Source of the DNA: Dendrolimus kikuchii
Lineage: Eukaryota; Arthropoda; Insecta; Lepidoptera; Lasiocampidae
Assembly (NCBI GenBank): GCA_019925095.2
Contig: CM034401.1
Coordinates: 10,947,338-11,011,337 of the forward strand
DNA: 64,000 nt
Direction of reading: 5' to 3'
In this document: positions 9,751-21,654 of the stretch, in pieces
Layout of the letters: each line of letters opens with the position of its first letter
Numbering within the stretch: the first letter of the stretch is position 1
The notes under the pieces: model-generated
Told to the model about the DNA's origin: nothing
The model's input: only the letters and a program-made list of their open reading frames with translations
Databases searched by the model: none
Program-made: the position numbers and the translations under genes

Positions 9751-10900
9751 GAAGCCACAGAAGTAAACAGTGCAAAACCCGCGAAGGACATCGGACGGCG
9801 TCGATTGGCCAAAGTGAGCTGCTGAGAAGCCATAGACATGTGGAAAATAACTTAATATTTAGTCTGTTATTTAATTTACATCATGACTCTTTATGTGCGT
9901 CAATTTCATGGGAATAATAAACTTCCGCATGTAACTTAGTTAATAAGCTTGAAATAATAGATAATTATTTTAAAATATCATTATACGCTATATATAATAT
10001 ATCCATCAGCAAAAAGTTGTTGATTATACCAATAAGCTGACCGAATAAAAATTTAGTCATAAAAACGAATGACTCTCTTTTTAAGGTTTCATTGTATGGA
10101 GATGTCTATTAAAGAAGTAACCTAAAATTGACGGAGGAGGAATACGGGCAAAAATCTGATAAAATCTATAGTCATCTTAGTTGTTTTTGAAGTACGATAT
10201 GAGGTTTAAAACAGCGATATGTTAATAAATCGCATCATATTAGCTGCGCCTAATGCACAAAGCGATGTCTACTATTCACCTGCTGGTCAGGATCCGTACC
10301 GGGAGCTGATTAAAATGTAACATAAATACCATACATACCGCACCAATCTATACCATACATATATAAAATGGGTTTTTAACTGTTTATTTATTTCTCGCTA
10401 CATCAAACCAATCATTAGATGAAAACCTGAATTGAAGAATAAATAATAAAACATCGCCACGTTATCGTAAGTACATGTATACATGATAAACGGTTCATTC
10501 GGATTCGCTTGGGTAAATCTTGACATCGTATACTAAGGATACTTCCAATTTCCGTCCTAAAACGTACCCTACCTCCACTACCATTATTAAAATCACATAT
10601 ACCAATATTCATCGTAATAAATTAATTTATATAAAATTAATAACTGTAATAAAATATTATTTATATACCTACCTACTAATATGGATTATCTTATAAATTT
10701 TCAACTTAACTCTGTAGTCGTTTATATTTATATTCTTTTGTTATTTATAATACCTACTATTTATAAGAAAAATCCGCTTTGCTTTATTACGTTTGTTCAA
10801 TAAACGTAAATATGTTTCAGAATTGAAAGAGAAACGTGTTCTATCTTCTACATGAGGAGATGAAGATAGGCAGGGAAAGTATGACAGTACCCCGCTGAAA
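9751..10900. other. AT-rich sequence, nothing recognised
   Basis: No supported gene or repeat unit. Confidence 0.5.
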
Positions 10901-10901
10901 G

Positions 10902-11108
10902 TATAAGTAGAAGGTAGACGCGCCCGCGCCTCTCAAAGCTCTGACAGCGCATTGTTACGGCCGCACGTAGCGTTTACAGTTCACTTAACACAGTTAAAAA
11001 TTATATTTACATGTCAACAAAATAAAATCCAAGTGATAATCGTGTGTGTTAATGGAAATAATTTTGGATTATAGAAATATCAACGTATCAGTTATTTGTT
11101 CGTCTGAG
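10902..11108 (+). promoter_or_regulatory. Possible core promoter plus non-coding first exon
   Basis: A TATA-like GTATAAGTAG at 10901-10910 is followed about 30 bp later by a locally GC-rich tract. That tract ends in a good splice donor GAG|GTAAAA (GT at 11109-11110). A short ATG frame from 11052 stays open to the donor. The desaturase coding exon at 36217 begins with a splice acceptor and needs an upstream exon, so this could be its 5' UTR exon across a 25-kb intron, or the start of an unrelated transcript. Inference only. Confidence 0.25.
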
Positions 11109-11164
11109 GTAAAATTATTAATAATTTCATTTAAGTTTGTGATTATAATTCAGTAGCACCTATG

Positions 11165-11270
11165 TATGGCTGATTCCTATATTTTACTATTCATTCGCTT
11201 GCCTTACCATCCATTAAATTTTGACATGTTGTGTATGAAGCTTATGTCAAAATTTTAAGCGATAGTTTTT
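11165..11270 (+). repeat. Partial copy of a TIR-MITE family
   Basis: GGCTGATTCCTATATTTTAC, then TATTCATTCGCTTGCCTTACC, matches the left half of the MITE at 27950-28098. The right terminal repeat is missing. Confidence 0.55.
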
Positions 11271-11654
11271 TTATTGCATGAGTTCAGCAGAAGTAAGGAA
11301 GAAAGTAAGTAAGGAACGGCAGTAAGATATAAGTCTAAATCATACATAGGTCTTTAGTATGTCTGTGTGTCTATAATCTTGACATACATCTTTGCTTCGT
11401 CTACTTTCATTAATCTCTTTATACTTATATACACTTTTATTATAGGAAAAAGTGCTTTTACGGCCGACAGATCTTTATAGATTAAGATAACGCTTGCAGG
11501 CTTTATAAAATCATGTTACGATCAATAGAAACAGAGCAGTAACTAAATGTGAGTGAAATTGCGGATCATAGTTATTATATTAGTATTTGAATAAATTAGA
11601 CAATATAATTTATTTATCTTTATTGCTCTAGTAAAAAAATAATACTTTGGTATA

Positions 11655-11755
11655 ACGAAGAGCTTCTTTCAACTGAAAAGTGGCCGAAACGTCGGAAAAA
11701 CCAAAATCAAATAAATTACCGCGCTTAAAACCGTTAAAACGTAGTTTTATTAAGC
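11655..11755 (+). mobile_element. Penelope-like element terminus fragment
   Basis: AAAGTGGCCGAAACGTCGG followed by AAATAAATTACCGCGCTTAA and an AAAACGTAGTTTTATT end. The same terminus bounds the Penelope-like element at 46585-47575. Confidence 0.65.
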
Positions 11756-12317
11756 TTCTTTCAATCCTATAATAATTACGACCTAGGCCTACAAAACAAA
11801 AACCGGCCAAGTGTAAATCATTCCACGTACAAGAATGAGATTCATGGAGAGGGCCATCAATCAAGTAACATTTCGAATTTCAGAATTATTCACATGCAAG
11901 AGTTGCAGGGGGAAACACTTTTTAAAAATTTCTAACCGAATATCTACACATTTATGGACTTTAATAAAAATTATTTAAAAAACTGTAAGAGCTGTATTCA
12001 AAAAATCTGACTAAAGATTGGATTAAATGCAACTGCCGTAATATTTCAGATTTTCGTGATTTTACGACATAATTATGTAGCAGCATATTACTTACACATT
12101 CCTGTCAAATTCTGTCCATTTAGATTATAAATCCAATAGTTTTTGAGAAAAATTACTGATATACAAAAAGTCAGATAGATGGATGAATAGACAAGATAAT
12201 TTTATAAAAGTTACTTTTTTTCTAAACAATGACAGACCTCTAAGAAGGATATATATCTATAATATAAAATTATGATGGTCCCGTCTGTACACTGAAGCTA
12301 TTAAAAAACAATTCAGA
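11756..12317. other. AT-rich stretch with an old interspersed repeat
   Basis: Parts of 12060-12240 resemble 30470-30660 (shared CCTGTC, CATTTAGATTATAAATCCAA-like, GTTTTTGAGAAAA and ATTTTATAA blocks). No coding signal. Confidence 0.4.
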
Positions 12318-12663
12318 TATACTTATGGCGTTTTAGGGCGTCCTGTTGTGCAGAAGCTGAACCGGCAGACATGCTAGGGGCTGGAAGATGGGATGCTACC
12401 AAAGTATCGACGCAAGACGCATCCTATACTAAAGGGCGACCCATCTTCCAGGGCACCAATGGAATACTATCGGATCTCTTGCCATCATCGCGGCACAAGC
12501 CGTTCGGTTCTAGAACGGCGGTGACAAGGGCCCGACGGATTATCTCATTAAGTGTTGCATGACGTGGAATACTGCCGTCAGTTCTGATACACGATAAGCC
12601 ATGGTGACCGAGGCGCTCCAACTTATCTACATACTGACAGTGGGCGTGGGTGTGGGACAACAT
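12318..12663 (-). pseudogene. LINE C-terminal module with RSD...WKMGRPLV...CVDTL
   Basis: Minus-strand frame: [10 protein letters not shown], then [38 protein letters not shown], a stop where a Trp codon is expected, then DASCVDTLVASHLPAP and QQDALKRHKY. An Asp near RSD and the D of the WDASCVD strand are spaced like a PD-(D/E)xK-type endonuclease, as in LINEs that encode restriction-like nucleases. That functional reading is inference. The only in-frame break seen is TGG to TAG. Homologous blocks occur at 17830-18385 and 4835-5112. Confidence 0.65.
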
Positions 12664-12849
12664 AGTCCGGCCCTAGGCGAATGCAGGCACTTATTCTAAA
12701 TGTGTTATCGTCTAGAAAAGTGCCCAAATTAGCTGAGGGGAGTGCTTGTAGCCACAAGCCAGATTCTTAAACCTTCAATTAATTCTTTTTACGAAACATT
12801 AATTATTACTTTGCTCGTTAGTGACAAGTGGATATTTAGATAATCAGAA

Positions 12850-13030
12850 TCTTGTAAATAAAAATCAATGTTTATATGTTGGTCCAATATGCGTTCCTAA
12901 ACCATTGATCAGATGATGAAAGTGGTAGGGTGTTCTGAGGAGGCCCGAAAGGGTTTCTGGCTCAAATAATTTACATAAATAAAAATCAATGTTTGTATGT
13001 TTGTTTAATATGCGTTCCTAAACCATTGGG
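12850..13030 (+). repeat. Interspersed repeat, two partial tandem units
   Basis: AATAAAAATCAATGTTTATA, then ATGCGTTCCTAAACCATTG, occurs twice here (about 12858 and 12978). In reverse complement it recurs at 30780-30990. Probably a Helitron-type or other non-autonomous element. Confidence 0.6.
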
Positions 13031-13139
13031 GGGTTGGGACAATATTTCCACTACTATAATAAAGTCTTCTATTGGCGACTTGACCCCTGTTTTGACCCAC
13101 ATATGTAATATTTCTATGGAAAACTGAGTATTTCCAACT

Positions 13140-14470
13140 GCCTTTAAGAGAGCGATAGTTCATCCAATCTTCAAAGGGGGAGTCTGACATTGTAAGTAAT
13201 TATAGACCTATTTCGGTACTGCCGGTAATGTCTAAGATATTAGAAAAGCTCTTAAACTATCGCTTGGTCAACTATTTAGAATCAAAAAATCTTCTTGCCA
13301 GTCATCAATATGGTTTCAGAGGTCGGCGCTCAACAAATGACGCTGTCCTTGGTTAATCACATTTTTGAAGTATTAAACAGAAAAGAAAAAAAGTCTTGGC
13401 AGTTTTCTCGACTTATCAAAGCTTGAATTGTTAGGTGTCAGAGGTATAACATTAAAAATCTTTCAAGATTATCTCAATAACAGTAGCTAAGCTGTTAAGA
13501 TAGCTAATCATGCTAGCAAGGATGAAACTCTTGTGTACGGGGTTCTTCAAGGAAGTATACTCGGGCCGACTCTTCTTTTTAATGTTTACATCAATGCGGT
13601 ATGTCGCCTTGAGTTATCGAACTGTAGAATATATACGTTGATGACACAGCTCTTCTAGTATATGGTTCATCTTGGGATGAAACTAAAACAAATGCTGAAA
13701 TGGCTCAATCACGAGAGATGTTATCATCAAATCGACTAACCCTAAATATGAGCAAAACTTCTTTCATGCCCTTTTCAATCAACTCTACTACGTTGCCTTC
13801 ATCGCAGGAAGATTACCCAAAGGCACATTTCTGTATTAATTACATTTCTAATTGCAGCTATCCGAATATTTCTAGTGCTACTGAAATGGGATTTATATAT
13901 TAACACATTATCAAATCGCGCGCAGAAACTTATTTATGTTTTTAAAAAACTCAGAGATGTTACAGATTTAAAGAGTTTGAAAATGAAGTATTACGCATTA
14001 TGCGAATAACTATTAACATATTGCAATATATCATGGAGAGGAGCAATTAAGACTTATGTTTTAAAGCTTGAAAGATCTCAAAGATTGGTATTAAATGTTA
14101 TATTAAAAAAACCTTTACGATATCCAACGCATAAACTATATTAGCAGACATCACTCCTTTCTATCCGCCAGTTGTTTATTTAAAGGTAATTTTAAGAGCT
14201 CATTCGAAACTAAATTTTGGTCCGTCAATTTACACACATAAACGACGTTACGACAAAGTGTACCCTACTGTAGCTTGCAAAACATCTTTTGCCAAACGAC
14301 ATTATAACTTCATTCATGGACCCTTGTATATCAAAATTAATCAATCAATAACTCTTCATTGTGCACCAATACAAAAAAAGAACTTACAGACTAAAACTAT
14401 GTCTCATTATGCACAAAGGGCGGTCTTGTCGCTAAAAAGCGATCTATACTATATATGTTCTATATATTAA
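13140..14470 (+). pseudogene. Jockey/CR1-like LINE reverse transcriptase relic
   Basis: Broken frames give YRPISVLPVMSKILEKLL and SHQYGFRGRRSTNDAV (RT fingers), then GVLQGSILGPTL, a VDDTALLVYG catalytic block with a frameshift just before it, and LTLNMSKTSFM. A downstream thumb-like region follows with FGPSIYTHKRRYDKVYPT. Block order matches non-LTR RTs. Several frameshifts and deletions make it inactive. It ends near a GTCGCTAAAAAGCGATC hairpin (14429-14445), also present in the LINE tail at 31255-31390. Confidence 0.85.
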
Positions 14471-14589
14471 ATAGATATATACATAATATACAAATACATA
14501 TCTACAACAACATATGAATGTTTATAGATAAATATATATGTACATACATTTAAATATTATCATATTCTAAAGACAGGTAATATTTTCTG

Positions 14590-15000
14590 ATCATCGTTTT
14601 AAATATTGGTAGCGATTTTGCTTGTCTGATAGCAATTGGCAGCGAGTTCCAAAGCTTTATAGCCTTGACGGTAAAACAATTGTTGTAAAAATTTTAACTA
14701 TGCGCAGGGGTGTTTAGTGGAGGGCCTTAAGTTATGGGGGCACGAAATAAAGTCAAAGCGTTATTTAAGATAATGAGGAGTATTCGGGACAAATAAGATA
14801 GTGTACAGAAGACAAAAAATATAACTATTCCGGTGAACACGAATTGGGAACCACTTGAGTTTTTTTTACGAAATTCAGAGATGTGGTCATATTTCTGCAG
14901 GCCAAATATGAACCTTACCCAGACGTTTTGGAGACGCTCTAGTTTATTAAGTTGTTCTTGGGTTAAATCTAGATAGCTTGCGTCAGCATAATCAAGGATA
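14590..15000 (-). pseudogene. LINE reverse-transcriptase C-terminal relic, opposite strand
   Basis: The minus strand reads LDYADASYLDLTQEQLNKLE, RLQNVWVRFIFGLQKYDHIS, EFRKKNSSGSQFVFTGI. It ends NCFTVKAIKLWNSLPIAIRQ, AKSLPIFKTMIRKYYLS. This is the C-terminal third of a jockey-like ORF2. It lies head-on to the plus-strand relic just before it and is a separate insertion. Confidence 0.85.
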
Positions 15001-15029
15001 GGTTGTAATAAGGGCTCTGCTAGCTTAAT

Positions 15030-15480
15030 TGAATAGGTAATAGGTAATGGGTAAGAAATTCCTCAATTAATAAGAGATTTGGACGAAAGGAATAGCCGCC
15101 GACTTAATTCGGTTAATAAACAATTAAAAATATATTCCCTGTCTAGGCATGAAATAAAAGTCAAACTATCCAAATGGCTACAATCACTTGATTATATTAA
15201 TACAGAAAAACTACCAAGACACCTATTAAATTTATTTTCATCAACTAAATATTATATCAAATATAATTATACAAATTATCTGCAAAAGTAACTAGCATAG
15301 CGACAAATATAATTAACAAATATATAAATGTACTAATTTTTTTGGGTATAATCAATTGTTAATTCACATTCACAAGCACACAAACACAATACACACACAT
15401 AAACACCCACATACACACCATAAAATCACATTATTGCACACACATTCACTCATGCACACGCAATCTGAGCAAACACTTGA
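15030..15480 (+). other. AT-rich ORF-bearing stretch and CA-rich tract
   Basis: A 70-codon frame (15079-15291) has a basic, LINE-tail-like composition (EIKVKLSKWLQSLDYINTEK) but no decisive motif. Positions 15370-15465 are an irregular (CA)n tract. Possibly a LINE 3' end. Confidence 0.35.
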
Positions 15481-17227
15481 ATAGATAGATCTCTGCTTTT
15501 TGTACGACTGTTTGGATATCTACTTTAGTATATTATAAATTAGTTATTCATCTGAACCCTATTAGTAGGTACAGTAATCTAGTATAGGGTTGAGAATTTC
15601 AAAATGTTGCTGTTTACTTTAGCCTTTATTGTATTTTGTATTCCGCTGCTATCGAAAGTTGCCAAAGTCAACTGTAATTTATAGGTTGAATCCCAATTCG
15701 GGACTTTGATATCTGACGGACTGCACAAAATTATTATTTTCTTTTCATTATTATCTATTGCGGCTATGAATAAAAGAAATGTTTTAAAGGTTAGGAGACC
15801 TTTACTTTTGCCCCTTACATAAAACAAGAAAGTCTTTGGTTTCCAGGGCGCCAGAAATAATCTTGTAAAACCAAAGGCCTTACTCTCAAAGGCCTTTCGT
15901 CATTCGAATTCGTCCGATCAGCCCGAAAGAGTCGATGTAATTTTAGATAGAAGAAAGAAAGAACAAATATTATTTTAAAACTATAATGACAGTCTATATA
16001 ACACAAAAATAATCGGAACATACAATGGAGAATGTACTTGAGTATAAAAGAACAAGAGAGAACTTTAACTGTGGCTTAAATTTTTTCTAATATTTCGATA
16101 CGGTAGATTAATATTAAGTAGTCTAAGTTTTCAGCAATGTGTTTGTAAGGTTCGACTCATACTATAGATCACAAAAACCGACAGGCTGGTTTGTTAAATT
16201 GTTTTAGCATTATGTTACTGCTCCATCTCTGCTAATATTAAGTAAGTGACCGTTTCACAAAGATATTGTGTAGCAATGCATTATTTGTGATTCGACGTTG
16301 TTACTAATTATTAATGTACCTAATCATTTATTTTTATTTTTAAGCTAGGTTTATTTATATTATGGATTATGGATTATGCCCTCCTTTTTTATTTAGTTCT
16401 AGTTTTTAATTTTAGGTTTATTTTTCATACTGTAGTCTAGTTTTAGTATTTAATCATTAGCTTGTCTTGTTTATAACGTTATTTTAACGCTATAAACAAG
16501 ACTCATTGGACATAGTCACTAACTATATCATTATCTTAGATGGATCAGGGATATTAGACAGGGATAGCTTAGACATACTCATGTCTATATTCAAAAATTC
16601 AATTAAAATGTCTTAATGTGATTTCAAATTTATTGCCTGAATTTGAGCAAAAATTGTTGTTTGTGTGATGCCTAATAATAAATGACCATTTTAAGATTAT
16701 TCGTCTGAGAAATTTGTCTAGGTCTCGAAAAAGCTCAAAAAATTGTAACAAAAAATTTAGGGATTAAAATAGGAAATTATACAATATTTTTTGTGTATGT
16801 TTCATTTCGATACGTTGCACGGTTTAAAAAAGTATAGAAATATTTACAATCATTCTCGAAAGAAGCCACAGGTACGGTTAGTATGTACTCTATGCATTAA
16901 CAAATGAGACAGTTTTGTTTTTAAATTGGAATGCTCTTGTAAAACATACTACACGGCCCGAATAGTTCTCTATAACTCAAAACTTACGAATGCCGCTGTA
17001 ACCGCAAAATCGCAATGTTTATAGTAGTTTGTACTCAGAAGAAGCACGACTTGTTCTTGCACCTTTTTATGCAATTATATAACAAAAATATTAGAATCTG
17101 AAGACTTCAGCATTTGTCAGTGATGTGTCCGGATCTAGCCGCCAAGGAGGGGCTGGTGGATGCTCTGAGAATCAAGTTGATGGACGTGGATGTTTTCAGA
17201 TTTTGTCGTGGCACTTTTTGCTACGGT
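15481..17227. other. AT-rich sequence, nothing coding
   Basis: Apart from the inverted repeat at 16464-16502, I recognise no feature. Confidence 0.5.
16464..16502. repeat. 18-bp near-perfect inverted repeat, 3-nt loop
   Basis: GTCTTGTTTATAACGTTA pairs with TAACGCTATAAACAAGAC with one mismatch, with TTT between. Confidence 0.85.
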
Positions 17228-17655
17228 TCTATATATATAAAAATCAATTGCTGTTCGTTAGTCTCGCTTAAACTCGGGAACGGCAGAACTGATTTGGCTA
17301 ATTTTGGTTTTGAATTATTTGTGGAAGTCCAGGGAAGGTTTAAAAGGTGAGTAAATATGAAAAAAATGCTTGGAATATAGTAAAAACAGCAATTTCGCTT
17401 TCCCTTAGAAACTATTCCTACCTGTCAAACATTTGATATTCGTCTCGTCGCTTAGAAATCAATTAAATTTAAAAGTCGTTCAGAAATCAAATTTAATTTA
17501 GAATTGTTTTTTTATTTTGAATGTCAAACGTTTGATGTTCATTCCGATTAAGTTTTGACCACAATTTTTAACTAAGGTTGAAACATTCTGTAATTATCAT
17601 TCAGCTTTTTTATGTATTGATTCTGAGGCGGTACGAAGTTTGCCGGGTCAGCTAG
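17228..17655 (+). mobile_element. Short non-autonomous Helitron
   Basis: It starts TCTATATATATAAAAATCAA, carries the common insect Helitron block GATTTGGCTAATTTTGG, and ends GTTTGCCGGGTCAG then CTAG (17652-17655) before T. No ORF. The base before TC is T rather than the expected A, so the 5' boundary may be off or mutated. Confidence 0.75.
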
Positions 17656-17829
17656 TATATAATAATGTATATAAAATGTTGTACATTTTTTTAAAATTAT
17701 AGTATCTTATATAATGTCTTATAAAACTACAACAAATATAAACTTAAAAATAAAGTACAAACTATTTTATAAACTATATAAAAACTAAAACTAAATAAAA
17801 AAGGGAAAATACTTAAAGATAAGTTATTG

Positions 17830-18385
17830 GTCCCAAACCACTGTCATTCACCGGGAACGTTCCCAAAAGGCTGGCGGCGTTACCACATTGTATTGCTCTA
17901 CATATACTATACGCTTAATCTTTGTGCAAAATAGACGCCAGCCTTCTGGTCGCGTGTGACGTGTAATAAACGTTTGGCGACGTCACGGTAGACCTTTAGA
18001 GTGACAGGACCCCACGAACCTAGAGTTTCACCCCAAATGACGCAAATGTATAACCATTTACAATGGCGGCATATTTGCGGCGCTTGAGGGCCTCCTGTTC
18101 GGCTACAGCCGAACCGGCGGTAGTGCACGTACTTGAAAGATGGGACGCCGCCAGAGTGTCAACGCAACTAACATCCCACACCAAGGGGCGTCCCATCTTC
18201 CAGGGAATCAGCGTCGTCACATCCGTTTGGTTCCAAAATGGAAGGTACCCCAGCGGTTACAAGAGCCCGGCGGATGAAATCATTAAGTGCCGCGTGTCGG
18301 GAAATTCTGCCGGCGCTTCTAATGCAGGATACTCTGTGGTGTCCCAAGCGGTCCACCAAATGTTGAACACGTTATTTCAAATGAT
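17830..18385 (-). pseudogene. LINE C-terminal module, most complete decayed copy
   Basis: Minus-strand frames in order: [40 protein letters not shown]; then, after a frameshift and small deletion, [20 protein letters not shown] and EQEALKRRKYAAIVNGYTFA. Another shift leads to GSWGPVTLKVYRDVAKRLL and the GNAASLLGTFP end. VWDVSCVD keeps the Trp that is a stop in the copy at 12318. The order suggests zinc-knuckle-like, nuclease-like and tail segments of a LINE ORF. Clade not assigned. Confidence 0.7.
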
Positions 18386-19257
18386 GTAAAATTATATGAT
18401 TAAGTTTATAATGGGGCTGATATGTTGACGTCATCACTAAAAGCCCCTAAATAAATTAGATTTAAAAAAGTTATTAGAATTGATATAAAATAATAAACCT
18501 ATAGATGATTAGAGTTTCTACAATGAATTTAGAACTAATAAAATAATCAGGGGTGCTAATTTGGATAAGCGGATTCCAAAAATGGAACTTTTAAAATTCT
18601 TGTTTATCTTTAAGTTTATTCTTAAATCATTACGTAAAAACTAATAAACAGATTTTAACTCAATTCGACATAATTGTAGCTTAAATGCTGAATCAACACT
18701 TGAGATACATTTTATCTCGACTAATGACGTCTCTTCCTTAAGAAATACGAATATAGCAAAAAGATAGCGCTGTAGTGAAATTATTTTTGGTGCGGCCGTT
18801 ATAATTCACTAACAAATAGGTAGGTACGTCATCGTTAAGGCAACGTAATCAAAGTTTCGCTGGAACATGCTAGTGTTTAATAAATTTAAATGATTTAATA
18901 ATTATTATAATTTAAGATACGGCGGTTGGTGCCTACCTCGGAGAACGGATTTGTAGGGCGATGAAGCGAGGTAACGTACCCAGCTTTCTGGGCACTTTAC
19001 CCCAAGTGTATCATCTATTATACTTTACCCATAAAATATGGTGACTTAGGCTCAGTATTCGAATAAGATAACAATATAAGTTTTTTTTAACAAAACATGA
19101 TTTTTATTCTAAAACATGCTTTCCTCCAAAAATTAAATTATATTAAATACAATCCTTAAAAAATATGTTTACATTTTTCTTAACAATGTCTTAAGTATTA
19201 AAGCCTCCGTAAAAAAAAACGAATTAAGGCCAATAATATTCATATACCAAGGACTTT
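18386..19257. other. AT-rich stretch with a short LINE-tail remnant
   Basis: At 18945-19005 the plus strand encodes AMKRGNVPSFLGTLP, a further shred of the IQRGN-type LINE C-terminus. Otherwise nothing is supported. Confidence 0.45.
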
Positions 19258-19289
19258 TTGAATGTGATACTAAAAAGTATCACATTCAA
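19258..19289. repeat. 14-bp perfect inverted repeat
   Basis: TTGAATGTGATACT, a loop AAAA, then AGTATCACATTCAA. Possibly a fold-back end of a lost element. Confidence 0.85.
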
Positions 19290-19509
19290 TAATCATTATA
19301 ATTTTTCTCTTAATCTTGGCAGCTATATAAATCATTCCTCTAAAGACAAACCATTACAGAGATATAAAAAGTCAATACTTTTTTGTACAGCCGTGTTTAT
19401 CCTGACATTCGTATTATTTTTTTTAACTTTCATCATCAATCATGAATATATTTATGTTTCACCTGTCACGGACACATTGGGTTTAGTAAGCATTCTTATT
19501 TTATTTTAA
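19258..19509 (+). CDS. Unassigned ORF with one hydrophobic segment
   Basis: An 83-codon frame whose only feature is a long hydrophobic stretch (LFCTAVFILTFVLFFLTFII) after a basic RYKKS, which would suit a membrane anchor. The first codons lie inside an inverted repeat, so the nominal ATG is doubtful. A pyrimidine tract and CTTGGCAG at about 19311-19320 could be a splice acceptor, making the rest an exon. No family recognised. It may be a chance AT-rich frame. Confidence 0.15.
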   Translation: MNVILKSITFNNHYNFSLNLGSYINHSSKDKPLQRYKKSILFCTAVFILTFVLFFLTFIINHEYIYVSPVTDTLGLVSILILF

Positions 19510-19980
19510 GCCTTAATCTTTTTATAAGGAATTTCAAGTATCGAATTTATCGTGTATCGTGTTGTTCACGATAATTTAGGTTAGGTTAAGTTACCTTTAT
19601 TATATTACGTCAGTAGCGTTTTCCACGCGGCTGCGCCGCGTGAAATACCCTGGGTGGTCACTGGCTCTATGTTACTTACATAAAAACTTATTTGGGTTTT
19701 TGATATATATTATTAACCTTTCATGGAAATGCATCTAACTGATGGTGAAATTTGCTTAAAAATTATAGCTACATTATTGATTATACATACATTATCTGTC
19801 AATACTTACTTACAAACGTCATCACTATGAACGCGTTCGCGTGAGCAATGCTGTTTCTGAATCTATAGGCTGAGGCGCATCTTTTTCTCAAACAAAATTC
19901 GTTTTTATTAGCCGCCATTTTGAATATTTTCATGGTTACTCTTGTGTATGTGAATGTGGTCTGTTGTGTTTTCTTAATTA

Positions 19981-20190
19981 TTGATGATTTACGTTGTTTT
20001 TTTGGTTCTTTTTCTCTTGATTACTGGCTTTATTTTTGACTTTAAAGGGATTGTTCAACTTTATAAGTGCAATTAGTGACAAAATAAGTGAGGTTATGTT
20101 TATTAAAAAAATGGTGAAGATCTCCGGACCATAGTGGTTGTAGTAGGGGTAAGTATGCCTCACCCCTACCCATTCCACTACTCCGCTACA
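19981..20190 (-). CDS. Unassigned ORF, possible terminal exon with a membrane segment
   Basis: On the minus strand a TTTTATGTAG acceptor-like sequence precedes an open frame with no ATG. It reads VEWVGVRHTYPYYNHYGPEI, then FTIFLINITSLILSLIALIK, then a Lys/Asn-rich tail to TAA. The polar Tyr-rich segment, single transmembrane-like helix and basic tail look more protein-like than the local background. No family is recognised, and no partner exon was identified upstream on the minus strand. Confidence 0.2.
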
Positions 20191-21654
20191 TAAAATCTAT
20201 AGATTTACCCATGTCCAAGTCGAAGGCGTATTATGTTACATATATTTTTTTTAGATAAGAATCGATGGCAGAAAAACCATGGATTGGAGAGGATGAGTGG
20301 TTGTAGGGAGCCGTAATATTTACCAACTGACTGACTAGATTGCTGCGAATGTTGATTCCACTGATCGTCCATTTCAGGAGACGAGAGAGCAGATAAATCT
20401 CTGGGAATTTATTGTACTGAACAAAAAGTAGCTTAAACTAAAAACTCGTGAACTAAACTGTTACTTTTATGTTTTAAAGACTGTATGATAACAGGCAAAC
20501 GAACTAAATACTATATATATTACTATAGATGTAACTAAAAGAAAAGTTATGAAATATAAATGATGATTTCTGATGGGGTATTATCATTCTAAATAATGTA
20601 TTTGTTTAAAGAAGGATACATTCTGTATTTTTTAGACTTCTGAAAGTTTTAAAGTTTCTTGTTAAATTCACTACAATAACTAAGAAAATAAGTCCATATA
20701 TATATCCACAACTGCCCAGCAATACATACAGATGAGTCGAAGCCGACCTGATTTGAAGTAATATTATGAATAGCGTGTTGTTTATGACTACGTAGGTATT
20801 TCATAGTGAATTGAAAAAATGCGATTGTAGCGCTATCTATTTTGTTAATCCGTCTATTCCAGGTAAATGACGTCTTTTACTGGGATAAAACATATCCTAA
20901 GTTTTGAGTCGGACTATAAACTAGCATTATTTCATTCATATACGTTCAGTAGTTTCTAAAAATATGATATCGCAGCGCCATAATTTTGGCTATTTTCGTC
21001 TATCCCTCGGAAATGTCGTGATTTATTGGGATAAAAGTATACTAAGTTACGCCCCGTGATATATCACCGGAATAAGTGTATATAAGTATAAGTTAGCTTC
21101 GTTTGGAATTTCACTGAAATCAGTTCAGTAGTTTTTACGTGATGCTCTATCAGACAGACAAAAATTCTAAAAATTGCATTTTGGAATCTCCTAGTCTAAA
21201 TTATCCCCCCCTCATTTTTTCACATTTTTAAACTCCATGTACAAACTCGAACCATTTACAAATTTATTATAGTATAGATAAATAGATTGATTTATTTTAT
21301 TCGACTTATATTTAAGGTATTAGGAAGTGTGATACTACAAATATCTTAGTACAATTTAACCCTCGCACCAGTTGCACAGTCAATTTCTTCATAACTAAGA
21401 CCGGCTTTCTATCATAGATACTATCCATTGTTTAAGCTTACTTTCTAAAAAAAATTGAGAAAAGAAACTGACCTCAAGAGTAACTAAAAATCATAAAATA
21501 AATATTTTATACAACATCTTGGAATTCGTTGCGAATTAAAATTATTTCAATCTTGAAATTTTAAAAGTATAATGTTAGCAAGGTTATGGTTATGCCTACT
21601 CTTTAATCAGTTTAATTACTTTTGTATGGGTTTTATATATATCCTATAAAAATA
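20191..21654. other. AT-rich stretch with eroded repeats
   Basis: Positions about 20830-21280 carry ...CAGTAGTTTCTAAAAATATG and TTCAGTAGTTTTTACGTGAT phrases typical of old Helitron or RTE remnants. Boundaries are not definable. Confidence 0.4.
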
